46,643 nucleotides of DNA. Origin: Sporichthyaceae bacterium (GTDB lineage Bacteria; Actinomycetota; Actinomycetes; Sporichthyales; Sporichthyaceae). The notes beneath the pieces are model-generated. The model was not told the DNA's origin and did not search any database. It saw only the letters and a program-made list of their open reading frames with translations. The DNA is taken from the NCBI GenBank assembly GCA_036269075.1, contig DATASX010000130.1, positions 1 to 46,643 of the forward strand. The letters run 5' to 3'. This document shows positions 23,372 to 30,857 of this stretch, piece after piece. A program made the position numbers and the translations under genes. Position 1 is the stretch's first letter, and every line of letters begins with the position of its first letter.

Positions 23372-24301
23372 GTGACAGAACGCAACGCTTGGGGCGACGG
23401 CTTGGCCACCGTCGCTGCCGACGGACGGATCCTCGACACCTGGTACCCGACCCCGGAGCTGGGCGTCGCGCCGAGCGCCCCGGCGCCGGCGGAGTTGCTC
23501 GCGCTGGAGGGCAAGGACGACCGGCGCGGGGTCCGCGTCGAGCTGGTACGTACCCGGATCGCCTCCTTGGACGAGCCGCCGGCCGACGCCGCCGACGCCT
23601 ACCTGCGGCTGCACCTGCTCTCCCACCGCCTGATCGCACCGCACGGGGCGAACCTGGACGGCATCTTCGGGCTGCTGTCCAACGTGGTCTGGACCGATCG
23701 CGGCCCGTGCCCGGTGGAGGACTTCGAGAGCACCCGCCTACGGCTGCGCGCGACCGGGCCGGTGCAGGTGTTCGGGGTCGACAAGTTCCCCCGGATGACC
23801 GACTACGTCGTGCCTGCCGGGGTGCGGATCGCCGACGCGGACCGGGTCCGGCTGGGCGCGCACCTGGCCTCCGGGACGACAGTCATGCACGAGGGGTTCG
23901 TGAACTTCAACGCCGGGACGCTGGGTGCCTCGATGGTCGAGGGCCGCATCTCGGCCGGGGTCGTGGTGGCCGACGGTTCGGACGTCGGCGGGGGCGCGTC
24001 GATCATGGGGACGCTGTCCGGCGGCGGCAAGGAGGTCATCCGGGTGGGCACCGGCTGCCTGATCGGGGCCAACGCCGGGCTCGGGATCTCGCTGGGCGAC
24101 AACTGTGTCATCGAGGCCGGCTGCTACGTCACGGCCGGGACGAAGGTGGCCCTGCCGGACGGCTCGGTGATCAAGGCCCGAGAGTTGTCCGGACGCGACG
24201 GGGTCCTGTTCCGGCGCAACAGCCAGACCGGCGCGGTCGAGGCGCTGCCGCGGGCCGGGCAGAACTGGGGCGGCCTGAACGCCGCCCTGCACGCCAACTG
24301 A
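23372..24301 (+). CDS. dapD: Tetrahydrodipicolinate N-succinyltransferase
   Basis: Makes N-succinyl-2-amino-6-ketopimelate from tetrahydrodipicolinate and succinyl-CoA in lysine/DAP synthesis. The 309-residue protein is of the actinobacterial type: an N-terminal globular domain (to ~140), then a left-handed parallel beta-helix seen as repeating [33 protein letters not shown] and [13 protein letters not shown] turns. An [18 protein letters not shown]-like end follows. The conserved Glu/Gly of the active site lies in [12 protein letters not shown] at 23372 is 36 bases from dapE. With dapE and dapC (27429) the window holds the succinylase branch except for dapA/B/F. The arrangement matches Rv1201c-Rv1202 of M. 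tuberculosis. Confidence 0.93.
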   Translation: MTERNAWGDGLATVAADGRILDTWYPTPELGVAPSAPAPAELLALEGKDDRRGVRVELVRTRIASLDEPPADAADAYLRLHLLSHRLIAPHGANLDGIFGLLSNVVWTDRGPCPVEDFESTRLRLRATGPVQVFGVDKFPRMTDYVVPAGVRIADADRVRLGAHLASGTTVMHEGFVNFNAGTLGASMVEGRISAGVVVADGSDVGGGASIMGTLSGGGKEVIRVGTGCLIGANAGLGISLGDNCVIEAGCYVTAGTKVALPDGSVIKARELSGRDGVLFRRNSQTGAVEALPRAGQNWGGLNAALHAN

Positions 24302-24310
24302 GCCCTTGGG

Positions 24311-24388
24311 GTCAGCCGCGGCGCTTGTTTTCGGCCTCCTGGCCGTGCGTGCTCCTTCGTCGCGCGCACGGCTCAGTTCAGCCGAACT
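24311..24388. repeat. Dispersed intergenic repeat, copy 1
   Basis: This 78-base segment matches 46471-46548: CAGCCGCGG near the start, a core CCTGGCC...CGTGCTC...TCGCGCG...CGGCTCAGT, and CCGAACT at the end. The 40-base core agrees at roughly 33 positions by my count. Within it GCCGTGCG and CGCACGGC form a hairpin. The last 11 bases overlap the 3' end of the DUF488 gene. Confidence 0.65.
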
Positions 24389-24947
24389 CGGCGAGCAGCG
24401 CGTCGATCTCGCGCTCGAGTCGGTCGCGGTCGTCGTGGTCGTGGGCCGGCGTGGTGGGCTCGGCGCCGAACTCCTTCAGCACCGAGTCGATGTCCTCAGC
24501 GCCCGGGCGGTATCGCTCGATCTCGCCGAGCAGCACCTCCTGCTGGGCCTGGCCCAACTCGAGCTCCGCGGTCATCACACCGACGCACCGCGAGCCGGAG
24601 ACGGTGATCAGGTCGCGGATCACGGCGCGGGCCCGCGGTGATGCCAGGTGGACGCGGTAGCGGTCGGCAGCCGCGGCTGCATCGGCGGCGCTGCGGAACG
24701 CCACCTGCCCGACGTCCGGACTGCCGAGCTCCTCGTAGTGCACGTACTGGATGCCGTTCGCCCGCAGCGCCTCGGCGAGCACGTGCCGGGAGAACCCGCG
24801 CCGGTTGCACCGCGGCACCAGGCGCGCGTCAACGACGATCTGCACTCCGTCCAGGCGCAGGCCGGTCACGAATTCCACGACCGAGCGGCCCTCGTAGCTG
24901 ACCCCGACGACGCCGCCGCGGGCCACCTCCGAGTTCCTGCTGGCCAT
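24378..24947 (-). CDS. DUF488-family protein
   Basis: Cytoplasmic protein of unknown function, 189 residues, with the DUF488 fold: VVDARLVPRCNRRGFSRH (the D-x-R...F/S pattern), then GIQYVHYEELGSP near residue 65-77. DUF488 proteins are rhodanese-like in topology, but no catalytic Cys is placed as in rhodaneses; Cys47 (PRCNRR) and Cys120 are the only cysteines I see. The C-terminal half is acidic with alternating Asp/Glu/Arg, likely helical. The start is ATG at 24947, with AAAGGAGGT (24954-24962) six bases upstream, the strongest ribosome site in the window, so expression may be high. It is convergent with dapD across a repeat element. Confidence 0.8.
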   Translation of the reverse strand: MASRNSEVARGGVVGVSYEGRSVVEFVTGLRLDGVQIVVDARLVPRCNRRGFSRHVLAEALRANGIQYVHYEELGSPDVGQVAFRSAADAAAAADRYRVHLASPRARAVIRDLITVSGSRCVGVMTAELELGQAQQEVLLGEIERYRPGAEDIDSVLKEFGAEPTTPAHDHDDRDRLEREIDALLAEFG

Positions 24948-24953
24948 CGGAGG

Positions 24954-24962
24954 ACCTCCTTT
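24954..24962 (-). promoter_or_regulatory. Strong Shine-Dalgarno of DUF488 gene
   Basis: The minus strand reads AAAGGAGGT, nearly complementary to the 16S 3' end, six bases before the ATG. The same bases are part of a small GAGGTCCTC palindrome, so folding could mask the site. Confidence 0.6.
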
Positions 24963-25175
24963 GTCACGCGCCGTCAGTACCGGTCAACCTACCGTGCGAA
25001 CAACGGGTGAATCGGCGGGGTGGCATTGCCCGAAGATGATCTTCGTTTCGACCGGGGATGACCGGAAGCGGTTTGCGGGGTATCCCATTTGCACAGGTCG
25101 AAGGCACTGTTTGGGGAAGTATTCACCTTTTTGGCCCTACGCTTTCAGGCATAAACCATCGCAACGGGAGCGAAG
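24963..25175. promoter_or_regulatory. Divergent region, DUF488/sortase substrate
   Basis: About 210 bases, richer in A/T than the genes. It contains the perfect palindrome CGAAGAT-G-ATCTTCG at 25031-25045 and a GGGGAAGTATTCACCTTTTTGG stretch ending near 25133, followed by GGCATAAACC, a plausible -10 zone for the rightward gene. GGGAG lies five bases before the ATG at 25176. Confidence 0.4.
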
Positions 25176-26060
25176 ATGGCGAAGCCGAACAACGAGTCTG
25201 ACGACCACGCGGACAGCGGGGACGATCAGCCGAACAACACGTCCTGGGTGGTGGGCGCGATCATTGCGATCGCCGTCCTCGCAGGCGTGCTCTCGCTGAT
25301 CGGCCTGTGGTCGCAGAAGGACACCACGTCCAACGCCGGCGCGCCCGCGGCCACCGCCACCAGCGCCCCGACAGACGTCCCAACAGCCGCCTCGACCAGC
25401 GCGAGCAGCACCGTCGCGACCAGCCTGCCGACCGCGAAGTCGACATCCGCCTCCTCCACGGGCTCGTCATCCTCCTCGGGCGGCAGCACCACGGTGGTGA
25501 CCCTGCCCACAGCGAAGTCGACATCCGCCTCCTCCTCCACGGGCTCGTCGTCCTCCTCGGGCGGCAGCACTGTGGCGGTCACGGCGCCGACCGCGAAGTC
25601 GACCTCGAGCGCGTCCCACTCCGGGTCCGGGACGGACATGACCGCCATGCCGCCCGGCATGAACATGGACACGTCCACCGGCGGGTCGAGCAGCGGTTCC
25701 AGCAAGTCGAGCAGCGACTCGTCGTCCGCCAAGTCGAGCGGCACCGGTTCCACGGCGGCGCTGCCGTCCGCTACCGCGACCCCCGCAAGCAAGGTCAGCA
25801 GCGGCGGTTCGACGGTCGCCGTGCCGCCCAGCACGGCCGGTGGCTCCTCGAGCACCACAAAGTCGAGCAGCTCGAGCGACACCAAGGCCGGCGGTTCGTC
25901 GGCGAAGTCCGGTGGCGCGGTTCCTGCCGGGGCGCCCAAGACCGGTGGCGGTGGCTCCTCCGTCTCGGACAGCAACGCGCTGGCAGCAGCCGGTGCGGTT
26001 GCCATCGCGATGGCCGCCCTGATCGGCGTCCTTGCGCTGCGTCGCCGCTCCAGCCTGTAA
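25176..26060 (+). CDS. Ser-rich surface protein with sortase-type C-terminus
   Basis: A 294-residue envelope protein with no known domain. An acidic N-terminus (about 22 residues) precedes a membrane segment at 24-44, so it is a signal anchor or uncleaved signal. Residues ~50-265 are Ser/Thr/Gly/Ala-rich and likely extended, with 26-27-residue repeats (PTAKSTSAS...SSSGGSTVVT) at about 84-146. A Met-rich patch MTAMPPGMNMD follows near 155. The end reads PAGAPKTGGGG, a Ser/Asp spacer, a hydrophobic helix and RRRSSL, the layout of a sortase sorting signal with APKTG in place of LPxTG. The adjacent sortase supports covalent anchoring. The GGGAG ribosome site supports the start at 25176. Cu binding by the Met patch is speculation. 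Confidence 0.8.
   Translation: MAKPNNESDDHADSGDDQPNNTSWVVGAIIAIAVLAGVLSLIGLWSQKDTTSNAGAPAATATSAPTDVPTAASTSASSTVATSLPTAKSTSASSTGSSSSSGGSTTVVTLPTAKSTSASSSTGSSSSSGGSTVAVTAPTAKSTSSASHSGSGTDMTAMPPGMNMDTSTGGSSSGSSKSSSDSSSAKSSGTGSTAALPSATATPASKVSSGGSTVAVPPSTAGGSSSTTKSSSSSDTKAGGSSAKSGGAVPAGAPKTGGGGSSVSDSNALAAAGAVAIAMAALIGVLALRRRSSL
25425..25616 (+). repeat. 78/81-base tandem coding repeats
   Basis: Units begin at 25425, 25503 and 25584 (the last incomplete), each starting with the codons for (L/A)PTAKSTS and containing TCCTCCTCGGGCGGCAGCAC. Offsets of 78 and 81 bases keep the frame and differ by one Ser codon, as expected from in-frame slippage or unequal crossover. Confidence 0.8.
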
Positions 26061-26067
26061 TTCGAGG

Positions 26068-27165
26068 ATGACCGACGGCAAGGCGCGGGTGCTGGCGCTG
26101 ACTGGCGCCGGTGTGCTCAGCCAGGTGGGCATGACCCTCCTGATCGTCGGTCTCAGTTTCGGCAAGATGCCGCCGCCTGCCCCGCCTCGTGCGGGGCAAG
26201 CGGCGGCGATTGGCTTCTCCAGCACCGGGCCTACCCTGCTGGCCCAGTCCGGGCCCGAGCAGAACCCGCTCGGCCCGGTCACCCCGCTGACCCGCTCCAC
26301 GCCGATCCGGTTGACCGTGCCGCGGGTCGGCATCAACACGGCGCTGATGCAGCTCGGGCTGCAGTCGGACGGCGAGATCGAGGTCCCACCGGACGACTCC
26401 ACCGCACCGGCCGGGTGGTACCGCAACCTGGCCACCCCCGGTGAGGCCGGCACGTCGGTGATCGTCGGCCACCTCGACTCACCGCAAGCCCCAGCGGTGT
26501 TCTTCAACCTCGGCGCGATGCGGCCCGGCGACCACCTGTCGGTTCTGCGGGCCGACGGGTCGACCGCGCACTTCACGGTCACCGAGGTCGGCAGTTACCC
26601 CCGCGACCAGTTCCCCAGCGAAGCCGTGTACGGGCCCAGCACCACGCCGGTCCTGCGGCTGATCACCTGCGGCGGGCAGTACCACAAGGGCGATGGCTAC
26701 GAGGGCAACGTGGTCGTCTTCGCCGACATGGACCCGGACGTCGCACCCGTCATCCCGGCCAGGCCGTCGAGCACGCCCACCCCGGCGGCCACCGCCGCCC
26801 CGTCGCCCACCCACCCGCCGACCCGGACGCGGGAACCCGCGTCGGACAGTGCCTCCTCCGACGAGTCATCCTCCGGGGCCGAACCGACACCGACGAATTC
26901 GCCGGCGCCGGAGAGTTCGCCGTCCCACTCCCCGTCCGGCGAGTCGAGGCTGACCCACCCGTCGTCGACCGAGTCCTCCACCGCCCGGTCGAGCGGGAGC
27001 TCGAGCCTCCGGTCCTCGACGAGTCGGCCCACCTCGTCCGGTTCGTCCCACACCCGCAGCAGCGAGGACTCGGACAGCCACGAGCGTGAGTCGCGGCCGG
27101 TGTACCACCGGCCCGCGCACCGGGAACCGGCCCCGTACGTCCCCCCGCAGTCGATTCCGCAGTGA
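26068..27165 (+). CDS. Class F-type sortase with long Ser/Pro-rich tail
   Basis: Transpeptidase that cleaves a sorting signal and links the protein to the envelope, 365 residues. A membrane segment at about 13-30 anchors the N-terminus. The catalytic domain (~70-230) has SVIVGHLDSPQAPAVFF with the active-site His and VLRLITCGG with the nucleophilic Cys. The following GYEGNVVVFA strand has no Arg directly beside it, and I could not place the third residue with certainty. Residues ~240-365 are a Ser/Thr/Pro/Arg tail not usual in sortases, perhaps spanning the wall. It starts 7 bases after the substrate gene, so the pair is probably dedicated. GAGG abuts the ATG at 26068, so the exact start is uncertain. 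A GC-rich hairpin follows. Confidence 0.85.
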   Translation: MTDGKARVLALTGAGVLSQVGMTLLIVGLSFGKMPPPAPPRAGQAAAIGFSSTGPTLLAQSGPEQNPLGPVTPLTRSTPIRLTVPRVGINTALMQLGLQSDGEIEVPPDDSTAPAGWYRNLATPGEAGTSVIVGHLDSPQAPAVFFNLGAMRPGDHLSVLRADGSTAHFTVTEVGSYPRDQFPSEAVYGPSTTPVLRLITCGGQYHKGDGYEGNVVVFADMDPDVAPVIPARPSSTPTPAATAAPSPTHPPTRTREPASDSASSDESSSGAEPTPTNSPAPESSPSHSPSGESRLTHPSSTESSTARSSGSSSLRSSTSRPTSSGSSHTRSSEDSDSHERESRPVYHRPAHREPAPYVPPQSIPQ

Positions 27166-27171
27166 TCTCGG

Positions 27172-27189
27172 ACCGGCGGACCCGCCGGT
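27172..27189 (+). terminator. GC-rich hairpin after the sortase gene
   Basis: ACCGGCGG (27172-27179) and CCGCCGGT (27182-27189) are perfect reverse complements with a two-base gap, followed by TGATGTTGTT. This is a plausible intrinsic-type terminator seven bases past the sortase stop. Confidence 0.6.
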
Positions 27190-27244
27190 GATGTTGTTCC
27201 GTGATCTCCCTGACGCCAGGTCGTTACAGGTCTATGGTCGGCAG

Positions 27245-27415
27245 ATGGCGGACGACGAGATCGACCCCGGTGGCAACACCGAGATGTTCCGCGCGTTCGT
27301 GACCGGCGCGGAGCACTACCAGGAGCGGACGTCCGGCCGCGGCCCGGTGCTGGTCATGGTCGCCGCCTTGGCCGTCGCCCTGCTGATGTTCGTGGTGATC
27401 GTCGCGCACGGCTGA
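27245..27415 (+). CDS. Small single-pass membrane protein
   Basis: A 56-residue protein of unknown function. Residues 1-33 are hydrophilic (MADDEIDPGG, then EMFRAFVTGAEHYQERTS); residues 34-54 form one membrane helix (VLVMVAALAVALLMFVVIVA) ending HG. The ATG at 27245 has only a weak GGTC-type site. The frame is open further upstream, but that part overlaps the terminator hairpin. It is convergent with dapC, with 13 bases between. The charged segment followed by one helix suggests a small membrane modulator, with no named family recognised. That the gene is real rests on its clean topology and position. Confidence 0.6.
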   Translation: MADDEIDPGGNTEMFRAFVTGAEHYQERTSGRGPVLVMVAALAVALLMFVVIVAHG

Positions 27416-27428
27416 AGCCGGCCCGCGC

Positions 27429-28538
27429 TCAGCTCGTCAGTCGCTGGGCCGCTGCCGCGATCCGCTCATCCGTCGCGGTGAGTGCGATGCGCACATGGCG
27501 CCGTCCCCCAGGGCCGTAGAACTCCCCCGGAGCGACCAGGATGCCCCGGTCGGCGAAGTGTCCGACGGTGGCCCAGCAGTCCTCGTCGCGAGTTGTCCAC
27601 AGGTACAGACCAGCCGCCGACTCATCGATCCGGAAGCCGGCCTCGAGCACGGCCGCCCGCAGCGTGGCGCGTCGGGCCGCGTACCGCTCCCGCTGCTCCG
27701 CGACGTGCTCGGTGTCGGTCAGGGCGGCCACCAACGCGGCCTGGACCGGCGTCGGCAGCATCATCCCGGCGTGCTTACGGACCTCGAGCAGGTGCGCCAC
27801 CAGTCCCGGGTCGCCGGCCAGGAACGCCGCCCGATAACCGGCCAGGTTGGAGCGTTTCGAGGCCGAGTGCACCGCCAGCAGGCCTGCATGCGAGCCCCCG
27901 CAGATGTCCGGGTGCAGCACCGAGACCGGCTCGGTGTCCCAGCCGAACTCCGCGTAGCACTCGTCGGAGACCAGCACCGCGCCCGCCGCCCGGGCCCACG
28001 CCACCAGTTCGCGCAGCCGGTCCGGCGGCAGGACACGACCTGACGGGTTGGCCGGGGAGTTCACCCAGACCATCCCCACCGGGCCCGATCTGCCCGCCGA
28101 GTCGAGTTCTGACGGTTCCTCAGCCCGCACCGGGGTGGCCCCGGCCAGCCGCGCACCGACCTCGTAGGTCGGGTAGGCCAGATGCGGATGCGCCACCACG
28201 TCGCCGGACCCCAGCCCGAGCAACCTCGGCAACCAGGCCACGAGTTCCTTCGACCCGATGGCCGGCAGCACCGCGGTCGGGGCCAGGCCCGCGACGCCGA
28301 AGCGCCGGGCCAGGAACTCCGCGATCGCCGCGCGAACTGCCGGCGTGCCGGAGGTCAGCGGGTAGCCGGGCGCGTCGGCCGCCCCGGCCAGCGCTTCCTG
28401 CACGACCTTCGGCGCCGGGTCGACCGGGGTGCCGACGGACAGGTCGACCAACCCCGCCGGCCCAGCCGCCGTGATAGCACGTTCCTTGGCCGGGTTGAGC
28501 CGGTCCCAGGGGAAGTCCGGGAGGTTCGACGACCTCAC
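27429..28538 (-). CDS. dapC: N-succinyldiaminopimelate aminotransferase
   Basis: PLP enzyme of fold type I, predicted to transaminate N-succinyl-2-amino-6-ketopimelate with glutamate in DAP synthesis, between DapD and DapE. It has 369 residues. Visible elements are SGTPAVRAAIAEF, VWVNSPANPSGRVLP, the PLP-contact VSDECYAEFGW and the Schiff-base Lys in HSASKRSNLAGYRAAFLAG near residue 230. GTG at 28538 overlaps the ferredoxin stop (GTGA), so the two are translationally coupled, as are fdxC and dapC (Rv1177-Rv1178) in mycobacteria. The ferredoxin's role in this pairing is unclear. Other class I aminotransferases look alike, but the neighbourhood supports DapC. Confidence 0.9.
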   Translation of the reverse strand: MRSSNLPDFPWDRLNPAKERAITAAGPAGLVDLSVGTPVDPAPKVVQEALAGAADAPGYPLTSGTPAVRAAIAEFLARRFGVAGLAPTAVLPAIGSKELVAWLPRLLGLGSGDVVAHPHLAYPTYEVGARLAGATPVRAEEPSELDSAGRSGPVGMVWVNSPANPSGRVLPPDRLRELVAWARAAGAVLVSDECYAEFGWDTEPVSVLHPDICGGSHAGLLAVHSASKRSNLAGYRAAFLAGDPGLVAHLLEVRKHAGMMLPTPVQAALVAALTDTEHVAEQRERYAARRATLRAAVLEAGFRIDESAAGLYLWTTRDEDCWATVGHFADRGILVAPGEFYGPGGRRHVRIALTATDERIAAAAQRLTS

Positions 28539-28861
28539 TCTTCGTGTTCTTGCGGCGGCAGCGCCGCGACGTGCGGGTGGTCGCGCTCGATCAGGCCGAG
28601 CTTCGCCGCGCCGCCGGGCGACCCGAGGTCGTCGAAGAACTCGACGTTGGCCTTGTAGAAGCTCTTCCACTGGTCCGGCACGTCGTCCTCGTAGAAAATT
28701 GCCTCGACCGGGCACACCGGTTCACAGGCCCCGCAATCCACGCACTCGTCGGGGTGGATGTAGAGCATCCGCTCGCCCTCGTAGATGCAATCGACCGGAC
28801 ACTCCTCGATACAGGCTTTGTCCTTGAGGTCGACGCAGGGCTGAGCGATCACGTACGTCAC
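28535..28861 (-). CDS. fdxA: Seven-iron ferredoxin (FdxA/FdxC type)
   Basis: Small electron carrier binding one [3Fe-4S] and one [4Fe-4S] cluster, 108 residues. Cysteines occur in QPCVDLKDKACIEECPVDC (N-terminal half) and DECVDCGACEPVCPVEAIF, the classical 7Fe arrangement. A C-terminal extension of about 45 residues (KSFYKANVEFFDDLG) is usual in actinobacterial FdxA/FdxC. GTG at 28861 has GAGGAGG seven bases upstream on the minus strand, which decides against a longer start at 28918. It is co-transcribed with dapC and divergent from the GNAT gene. The redox partner (e.g. a cytochrome P450 or FprA) is not encoded nearby. Confidence 0.93.
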   Translation of the reverse strand: MTYVIAQPCVDLKDKACIEECPVDCIYEGERMLYIHPDECVDCGACEPVCPVEAIFYEDDVPDQWKSFYKANVEFFDDLGSPGGAAKLGLIERDHPHVAALPPQEHEE

Positions 28862-28938
28862 GGAAGGTCCTCCTCGCGATCTGACTGCCGACTTAGTATC
28901 ACGGTCAGGGCAGGCCAAGACGACAACGGGGGCACCGC

Positions 28939-29940
28939 TTGCAGCAACGCTTCGTCCTCGCGTTGACGATCTCGCCGGACGACGTCGGTTCCCGGGTTTC
29001 GGTCAGGCGTCGACTGCCCGACGGGGGGATGACCGATGCGGTCGGACAGTTGCTCCGGTGGTCGGACGGAACGCTGGTCGTCGCACGCCGCGACGGGACC
29101 CTCACCGAGATCGCCGAGGACTCGGTGGTGGCCGGCAAGGTGGTCCCGCCGCCGCCGACCCGGATGTCCGGCGGCCTGGCGCAGGTGCGCGAGCTGCAGC
29201 GGATCGCTGCCCTGGGCTGGCCCGCGCAGGACACGACGGAGTTGGGCGGCTGGCTGCTGCGCGCCACCGGCGGGTGGACGCTGCGGGCCAACTCGGTGCT
29301 GGTGCTGGACGCCCCCGGCCTGCCGGTGCCCGAGGCGCTGGCGGTCGTCGACCGCTGGTACCGCGAGCGCGACCTGGCGCCGGCGTTCTCGATCCCCGAA
29401 CCGCTCGACGACGGCCTCGGCGCCGCGCTGACCGACCTCGGTTGGCCCACGACCGGCCGGCGGATCCTGGTGCTGACCGCCGCGGCCAACACGGTCCTGC
29501 CGCCGGACCCGGGCGGGGAGCCGGTCCGGCTGGACACCGCCCCGGACGAGGCCTGGCTCGCGGGCTACGGTTCCCGGGGAGGTATCTCGGAGGTGGGCAG
29601 AACGGTTCTGACGGGTCCTCAGTCGGCGGTCTTCGCGTCCGTGCGCCACGGCGGCGCAGCGACGGCGATCGCCCGTTCGACGTTGGACTCCGGCCGACTG
29701 GGCATCAGCGCGGTCGAGACCGGGCCCACGGCCCGCCGGCGGGGGCTGGCGGGGCACGTGGTGCGGCATCTGGTGGCGCACGGCCGAACCGCCGGTGCCG
29801 AGCAGGTGTACCTGCAGGTCGCCGCGGACAACACCGCGGCGATCGAGCTCTACCGCGGCCTGGGCTTCGCCCAGCACCACGCCTACCAGTACCGCACCGC
29901 CCCGGAGGCAAAGCCCTCGGTCGGGACGGAGGCGTCGTGA
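28939..29940 (+). CDS. GNAT-family N-acetyltransferase with N-terminal SH3-like domain
   Basis: Putative acetyltransferase of 333 residues. The first ~70 residues (VGSRVSVRRRLPDG, then LLRWSDGTLVVARRDG) look like a small beta-barrel, as in the mycobacterial Rv0428c-like group. The C-terminal GNAT fold has an acetyl-CoA loop TARRRGLAGHVVRHLV (the R/QxxGxG/A pattern) near residue 258 and the usual NTAAIELYRGLGFAQHHAYQYR end. The TTG start at 28939 follows GGGGGC; no better start lies close by. Its stop overlaps the next gene's GTG (GTGA). The substrate, a small molecule or protein amine, is unknown. Confidence 0.8.
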   Translation: MQQRFVLALTISPDDVGSRVSVRRRLPDGGMTDAVGQLLRWSDGTLVVARRDGTLTEIAEDSVVAGKVVPPPPTRMSGGLAQVRELQRIAALGWPAQDTTELGGWLLRATGGWTLRANSVLVLDAPGLPVPEALAVVDRWYRERDLAPAFSIPEPLDDGLGAALTDLGWPTTGRRILVLTAAANTVLPPDPGGEPVRLDTAPDEAWLAGYGSRGGISEVGRTVLTGPQSAVFASVRHGGAATAIARSTLDSGRLGISAVETGPTARRRGLAGHVVRHLVAHGRTAGAEQVYLQVAADNTAAIELYRGLGFAQHHAYQYRTAPEAKPSVGTEAS

Positions 29941-30755
29941 CCGAGCACCGTGAACTGTTCGCGGCGGCGATGGCCGATCCCGCGACCCCGCTGGACCTGC
30001 CCTGCCTGCTGATGGGCAACGAGGTCACCCCGGGGCTCGACGTGCGCGGGTTCACCGAGCGCCTTGACGCGCTGGCCGACGTGGTGGCCGCCGGGCTGCC
30101 CGGGGCGGCCGGGCCGGCCGCGATCGGGCGCCACCTGCGCTCGACCCTCGGCGGCGACGTGGGCTTCGCGGGCTCGGCCGCGGACTACGACGACGTGCGC
30201 TCGTCCCTGCTGCACGAGGTGCTGGGCCGCCGCAGGGGCCTGCCGATCCTGCTGTCGGTGGTGTGGTTGGAGGTCGCCCGGCGCATCGAGGTACCGGCTC
30301 ACGGGGTCGGGCTGCCCGGCCACTTCGTCGTCGGCATCGGCGACCCGGAGGACGTCCGCGGCGACGGGCTGGTCCTGGTCGACCCGTTCGCGGGCGGGGT
30401 GCCGGTACCGCCGTCGACCGTCTACGGCGCGATCGGGCACGAGCCGACCGCGCGCGATCTGCGTCCCTGGGACACCAGGCGGACGATGCTGCGCATCCTG
30501 GCCAACATCCGCAACTGGGCGGGCCGGTCCGACCGCGTCCGCACCCGGCTGTGGGCCCTGGAGCTGTCGTTGTTGATCCCCGGTTGCCCGGAGGTGCTGC
30601 GCCGCGAGCACGGCGAGGCCCTGGCCCGGACCGGCGACTACGGGGCCGCGGCCACGCAGCTGGAGGCCTTCGCCGAGCTGGTCGAGGCCGAGCAGCCGCT
30701 GGTGGCCAAGTCGGCCCGCCAGGACGCCCGCACCGCGCGGGCCCGCCTCAACTGA
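29937..30755 (+). CDS. SirB1-like transglutaminase-fold protein
   Basis: A 272-residue cytoplasmic protein with a SirB1/transglutaminase-like core followed by TPR-like helices. The core shows DYDDVRSSLLHEVLGRRRGLPILLSVVW, the typical SirB1 segment, then GVGLPGHFVVGIG, where the transglutaminase His would lie; the catalytic Cys seems absent. LVDPFAGG provides the Asp. The C-terminal half (RREHGEALARTGDYGAAATQL) is helical and repeat-like. GTG at 29937 overlaps the GNAT stop, so the two form an operon. Catalysis is doubtful without the Cys; a binding role is as likely. The family function is unknown in actinomycetes. Confidence 0.75.
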   Translation: MTEHRELFAAAMADPATPLDLPCLLMGNEVTPGLDVRGFTERLDALADVVAAGLPGAAGPAAIGRHLRSTLGGDVGFAGSAADYDDVRSSLLHEVLGRRRGLPILLSVVWLEVARRIEVPAHGVGLPGHFVVGIGDPEDVRGDGLVLVDPFAGGVPVPPSTVYGAIGHEPTARDLRPWDTRRTMLRILANIRNWAGRSDRVRTRLWALELSLLIPGCPEVLRREHGEALARTGDYGAAATQLEAFAELVEAEQPLVAKSARQDARTARARLN

Positions 30756-30762
30756 AGCCCCG

Positions 30763-30822
30763 ACTTCTGCTGCCTGTCGCACCTATTGGTCGGCCTCATT
30801 AGGTGCGGCAGGCAGCAGAAGT
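30763..30822. repeat. Dispersed palindromic element, copy 2
   Basis: Arms 30763-30784 (start ACTTCTGCTGCCTGTCGC) and 30801-30822 (end GGCAGGCAGCAGAAGT) pair at 21 of 22 positions around a 16-base loop. The arms match copy 1 (5080-5139) almost perfectly while the loop differs. It follows a plus-strand stop by 7 bases and precedes the convergent rocD end (30858). Confidence 0.85.
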
Positions 30823-30857
30823 GGTGTTCGCAGGCGCGGCCTGCGGGGCCCGGTGGG

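Noticed and set aside
25226-26005. 259-codon minus-strand frame opposite the Ser-rich gene
   Set aside because: Composed of Val/Leu/Glu/Pro arising from the complementary Ser/Gly codons; no ribosome site or domain, and the plus strand has a convincing signal anchor and sorting signal.
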